A DNA stretch of 64,000 nt, from NCBI GenBank assembly GCA_023410055.1, contig JAEYQK010000081.1, positions 24,137 through 88,136 of the forward strand, given 5' to 3'. The notes beneath the pieces were generated by a model, which saw only the letters and a program-made list of their open reading frames with translations, was not told the origin of the DNA and ran no database searches. This DNA is from Acidobacteriota bacterium. GTDB taxonomy: Bacteria; Acidobacteriota; Terriglobia; Terriglobales; Acidobacteriaceae. Shown here in pieces: positions 61,401-64,000 of this stretch. Position 1 is the stretch's first letter. Every line of letters starts with the position of its first letter. Both the position numbers and the translations under genes were made by a program.

Positions 61401-63627
61401 ACAGCCTTCTTACTACGCTGACGCCAGCAAGCGCGACATCTACCGCGAAGAAGCTCTCCGCATCGATCGTCAGTTTACCGACAAGTGGACGGTGATGGGC
61501 CACCTGATCTGGGACAGCGGCATGGAGCATCTCGCGACTCCGCTGTGGGGCGGCGCGACCTACCCAATGATTGGAACAGACGCGAAGGTTCCTTCCTGGT
61601 CCGGTGTCGTGAGCGCCACTTGGGCCGTCAGCCCGACGCTGTTGAACGAGGTTACGTTCAACACCAACGGAAACAACCTCAGCATCGATCCGGCAATCAA
61701 TGCCAACGCCGGCTCAAACGTTGCTTATACGATCTTCTCGGGCTGGACTGCGCCGCAGTTCTTTAGCTCGGTCAACAAAAACGACAAGATGCCAAGCGTC
61801 AACGTCGGCGGTGGAAACAGTGGCACTTTCGGCATGAACTACGATCTCGGCCGCTATCCCTGGACGAACAGATGGCGCAGCTACCAATTCAAAGACAACG
61901 TTTCCTGGAGTCGTGGCGCGCACACTTTCCGTTTCGGCGGCAGCTTCATGTGGAACAAGAAGAACCAGTACGCCGACGCCAACATCGGTGGAAACTGGGG
62001 CTTCGGTGGAGCAGCCACCGACTTGGGTTATCTGGACTTCCTGCTTGGTTACGCCAGCAGCTATGGACAACCTGCCTATTATGACGCGGTCAATATCGCC
62101 GCCAAAACCTATGGCCTCTATGCCATCGACGACTGGAAGATCACCAGGAAGTTGACCCTCAACCTGGGCGTTCGTTGGGAAGGTATACCTCCTGCGTACG
62201 ACACGAATGGCCGGCTCTCGAACTTCTATCCTGAGCTGTGGGATCCGACGCAAGCGGCAACGATGCTCAACCCCAACTCGCTCGATCCGAACGGACCTGG
62301 ATTCAGGCATGTGTCCGGCATTCCGCTGTCGAGTGTGAACTTCTACATGAATGGCATCGGAATCGCGGGACAGAACGGCGTTCCGAAAGGCATGTTCGAC
62401 AACACGTGGAAGACCTTCGCTCCGCGCGTCGGCTTTGCTTATGACATGACCGGTCGGGGTACTGTTCTGCGTGGCGGGCTCGGCATGTCCTACGAACGGA
62501 CAGCAGGCAACGAGCAGTACAACATGGTGAACAACGTGCCGTTCAGCTACAACCCGAGCGTTGGCAGCATCCTCCTGAGCGATCCGTACACTACCTGGGA
62601 CACGGGCTTAACGTCGGGCTCATACGCGGTCGCCGGCATCACCGGCGCAACGATGAAGCACGATGTTCCCACCTCCATCCAGTACAGCCTTGGCATCCAG
62701 CACGATCTCGGTGGCAAGGCCGTACTCACGCTCTCTTATGTCGGCAACACGGCCTATCACCAGACGGACACGATCGAGGTCAACGGTCTGTTACCAAGTG
62801 ACACCACGAATCGCCTGCTGGTTTGCGGTAGCGCTTGCGGCAGTGGTAGCAATCAGAGCCCTAACCTCTACCGACCTTACCTGGGCTGGGGCAACATCAA
62901 CCTCGTTGAAAACGCGGCCAACTCACACTACAACTCGCTCCAACTCACCGCAAAGACCTTCTCATGGCACAACATGAACCTGACCGGCACGTGGACGTGG
63001 GCGCACGGCTTCGACCTCGTTGACGGCGAACTTTGGAACAATCTCGACAACCCCTATGACAAGAACTACAACTGGGGCACGTCGGGCTTTGACCGCCGTC
63101 ATGTCGTCAACATCATCTACGTTTACAGCATTCCCTTCTTCCGCCGGTCGAATAACAAGTTCGCCAAAACTGCCTTGAGCGGATGGACACTGTCGGGCGT
63201 GACGCTGTTCAGCTCCGGCAATCCCCTGACGATCTACAACGGCCAGGACAACCTTGGTTTCGGCGGCGGCACCAACAACCACGCCTTCCAAGTCAGTAAA
63301 GTCAGCTATCCGAAGCTGAAAGATCAGTGGTTCAGCACTTCCTCGTTCCGTCAGAATGATCCCACGACGCAAGCCCTGGCGTGGGGCAATTCGCCTCGCG
63401 GATCGGTGATCGGACCCGGACGCAACAACTTCAACATCTCTCTGTTCAAGAACTTCCAGCTCACCGAGAGAGTGGGCTTCGAGTTCCGCGCAGAGTCGTT
63501 CAACACCTTCAACCACACACAGTACACCGGTGTGAACACGAGCGTTGGCGACCCGACCAACTTCGGCAAGATCAACGCGGCAGCTGATCCGCGTGTCCTG
63601 CAATTCGGCGCGAGGTTGTCATTCTAA
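58420..63627 (+). CDS. VIT-VWA-TonB-dependent receptor fusion
   Basis: 1735 residues from the ATG at 58420, with GGAGAG seven bases upstream. A signal peptide (about 1-27, SLVAVALLLGLLFATTVLSG) is followed by a VIT domain at about 45-170 (VVTQDFENTSSEKIEAVYTF, REEAAKIYQAAISKGQVAAL). A VWA domain at about 330-500 has an intact MIDAS (DSSGSMS from Asp335) and VFLTDGYVGND. After a linker ending in VPVELPAGV, an Oar-like TonB plug begins at about 685 (GGYTESITVEANALQVQSET, NRSVTFNGQRSDHNNWIIDG). The rest is a large beta-barrel ending in Phe (GARLSF). The usual carboxypeptidase-regulatory domain of Oar proteins is missing. No internal stop or frame change is seen. Confidence 0.88.
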   Translation: MLRELRSLVAVALLLGLLFATTVLSGQEPSIASAGALTILGKGGKAEGSCPLKHTDVATGISGFMARVVVTQDFENTSSEKIEAVYTFPLPQDAAVDEMTIQVGSRIVRGVIKKREEAAKIYQAAISKGQVAALLDQQRPNIFTQAVGNIPPQTAVRVTIAFLVRLKYEDGTYEFSFPTVVGPRYIPGAPTGAQSTGFSPDTTQVPDASKITPLMAPAGMRAGHDISIALMLDAGVPVYDMRSPTHEIDVERTGASSAFVRLRNMAEIPNKDFVFRYTVAGPQIVEGLLTHAAPVRSQTGQAQDKTNGFFSLIIQPPERFTNSDVTPKELVFVMDSSGSMSGFPIEKSKRLMLNALNGLYPGDTFNIIRFSGDTAILFHEPVNPTEDNLAKARKFIEGNYGGGGTEMMKAIRAALAPSDAQDHVRIVVFLTDGYVGNDMDIIGEIQKHPNARVFSYGIGSSVNRFLLDGMAKASRGEVEYVSAKMDEKEAQEAADRLYERLRAPLLTDISLDFGSLPVTDIYPKQIRDLFSARPVIITGRYTGPATGTLRLKAKRAGTVYSRDIPINLPSIEENNAALPKLWARDKIDDLMSQDWTGLQSGTMRSDVRDQITQLGLDFNLMTQFTSFVAVIEEAMTDDGQPKRVDVPVELPAGVRHEAQWSQQATQPATNAANMTQLAAVVPRGGGYTESITVEANALQVQSETNDVSQTVTDTQISQLSTNGRNLTQLTSLVPGAASQMPDFDVPVAQYQNRSVTFNGQRSDHNNWIIDGGEAYDRGGGGIMLVAPSQDAIQEFKVTTGNYSADLGNASGGIITMALKQGTTKYHGSGWEYNRNDAFNAFSWMSKNTTTPWDAQKSVMRYNTFGFNIGGPLNPRAKNQKTFFFYNMEWRRLKQGSTSNNRALTAAQQDFSAPTMDLSGLLASGKTIHMPASLSASEQQRWMNAYGLTTYTPGATIDAAAIPTALFTGNAGSNIARSFLSTGIFPRANFTTSTGQPSYYADASKRDIYREEALRIDRQFTDKWTVMGHLIWDSGMEHLATPLWGGATYPMIGTDAKVPSWSGVVSATWAVSPTLLNEVTFNTNGNNLSIDPAINANAGSNVAYTIFSGWTAPQFFSSVNKNDKMPSVNVGGGNSGTFGMNYDLGRYPWTNRWRSYQFKDNVSWSRGAHTFRFGGSFMWNKKNQYADANIGGNWGFGGAATDLGYLDFLLGYASSYGQPAYYDAVNIAAKTYGLYAIDDWKITRKLTLNLGVRWEGIPPAYDTNGRLSNFYPELWDPTQAATMLNPNSLDPNGPGFRHVSGIPLSSVNFYMNGIGIAGQNGVPKGMFDNTWKTFAPRVGFAYDMTGRGTVLRGGLGMSYERTAGNEQYNMVNNVPFSYNPSVGSILLSDPYTTWDTGLTSGSYAVAGITGATMKHDVPTSIQYSLGIQHDLGGKAVLTLSYVGNTAYHQTDTIEVNGLLPSDTTNRLLVCGSACGSGSNQSPNLYRPYLGWGNINLVENAANSHYNSLQLTAKTFSWHNMNLTGTWTWAHGFDLVDGELWNNLDNPYDKNYNWGTSGFDRRHVVNIIYVYSIPFFRRSNNKFAKTALSGWTLSGVTLFSSGNPLTIYNGQDNLGFGGGTNNHAFQVSKVSYPKLKDQWFSTSSFRQNDPTTQALAWGNSPRGSVIGPGRNNFNISLFKNFQLTERVGFEFRAESFNTFNHTQYTGVNTSVGDPTNFGKINAAADPRVLQFGARLSF

Positions 63628-63645
63628 GACGTGCAGGCGATGAGC

Positions 63646-63681
63646 ACGGAAGCGGAGCTGAATGCTTCGCTTCCGTTTTTT
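63646..63681 (+). terminator. Intrinsic terminator of the VIT-VWA receptor gene
   Basis: ACGGAAGCG pairs with CGCTTCCGT, followed by T-rich sequence (TTTTT). Nineteen bases past the stop. Confidence 0.85.
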
Positions 63682-63791
63682 ATGGACGAAGCAAGCAACA
63701 CCGCAACGGGGAGCGCTGCCGTCCCGGCGGCTGTCGCGGGGGCGTCTCGCCCGCGCTTCGGTAAAGTTAACATCAGAACTCGCGGTCACTG

Positions 63792-63828
63792 GGTGCCCCA
63801 TCCTTCGCCGCTGTTGCGAAGGGTGGGG
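63792..63828. repeat. Dispersed palindrome, family B copy 2
   Basis: GGTGCCCCATCCTTCGC, seven-base loop, GCGAAGGGTGGGG. It is nearly identical to the copy at 47944-47975. Confidence 0.7.
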
Positions 63829-63891
63829 TAGTTGACTTTCTCTGGTATGTCGATTGACTCGGTAGGTGGATAGATGGCGATTTACCGTCCA

Positions 63892-63999
63892 CTAACGTTC
63901 GTCCTTCGGCATATCCATCTGGCCAAGCTCGTTAGCAAGCGCCCGCCCTAAGCTCTGAACCAACTTGCTCGTGCTGGGCTTCCTGTTTGGAACAGCACG
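63892..63999 (-). CDS. Possible C-terminal end of a gene entering from the right edge
   Basis: On the minus strand one frame stays open from the window edge to a TAG at 63892-63894 and reads RAVPNRKPSTSKLVQSLGRA, then LANELGQMDMPKDER. The composition looks protein-like, and the two other frames stop early. Only 35 codons are visible, so this may be chance. No family assigned. Confidence 0.3.
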   Translation of the reverse strand, partial: RAVPNRKPSTSKLVQSLGRALANELGQMDMPKDER

Positions 64000-64000
64000 T

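Overview
The window looks like chromosomal DNA of an Acidobacteriota member (Terriglobia, Koribacter/Terriglobales-like). The basis is the gene content: a VWFA-related protein of the acidobacterial type, an Oar-like TonB-dependent receptor, TonB-C-domain exported proteins without a membrane helix, a fused aroD-aroE, many conserved exported proteins of unknown role, a moderately GC-rich sequence and small palindromic intergenic repeats. No rRNA, tRNA, CRISPR array, prophage or insertion sequence was recognised.

Layout. 1-4.9 kb: an HD-domain membrane protein cut by the window edge, a sugar phosphate isomerase/epimerase-like protein, a decayed exported gene, a DUF1778/GNAT toxin-antitoxin pair and a LOG-family protein. 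4.9-13.2 kb: a large TPR protein, a YfgM-like TPR membrane protein, an AsmA-like protein with a Gln-rich tail and a DksA-like zinc-finger protein. 13.6-19.5 kb: a signalling block with a sigma-54 response regulator, a REC-GAF-histidine kinase, a solitary GvpL/F-family protein and a GAF-GGDEF protein. 19.5-34.7 kb: aroDE, ddl, a DUF4097 protein, a leaderless TonB-C protein, an M13 peptidase, a CPBP protease, an ECF-type sigma factor translationally coupled to a zinc-finger anti-sigma protein, and a glycine-zipper protein. 34.8-39.8 kb: the housekeeping string tilS, hpt-like, ftsH, with divergent marC. 39.8-48.9 kb: VWFA protein, DAHP synthase with a leader peptide and attenuator, a methyltransferase-like protein, alkaline phosphatase, thrS and pirin. 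49-64 kb: exported proteins, purU, a YhaM-like nuclease, a SurA-like PPIase, selB and a 1735-residue VIT-VWA-TonB receptor fusion.

The two most interesting points are these. (1) Upstream of DAHP synthase lies a complete transcription-attenuation arrangement: a promoter at 43107-43135, a 32-codon leader peptide with seven aromatic residues in 13 codons, a 1:2 hairpin, a perfect 9-bp 2:3 antiterminator and a 3:4 intrinsic terminator with seven U. (2) At 58420-63627 a secreted VIT-VWA module is fused in one reading frame to an Oar-like TonB-dependent outer-membrane receptor. Other points are the lone GvpL/F protein among signalling genes, an HPRT-like protein with a degenerate PRPP loop in the tilS-ftsH string, a thrS leader stem-loop with UGU in its loop, and two families of dispersed palindromes.

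All calls are from reading the sequence and translations; no database search was possible.
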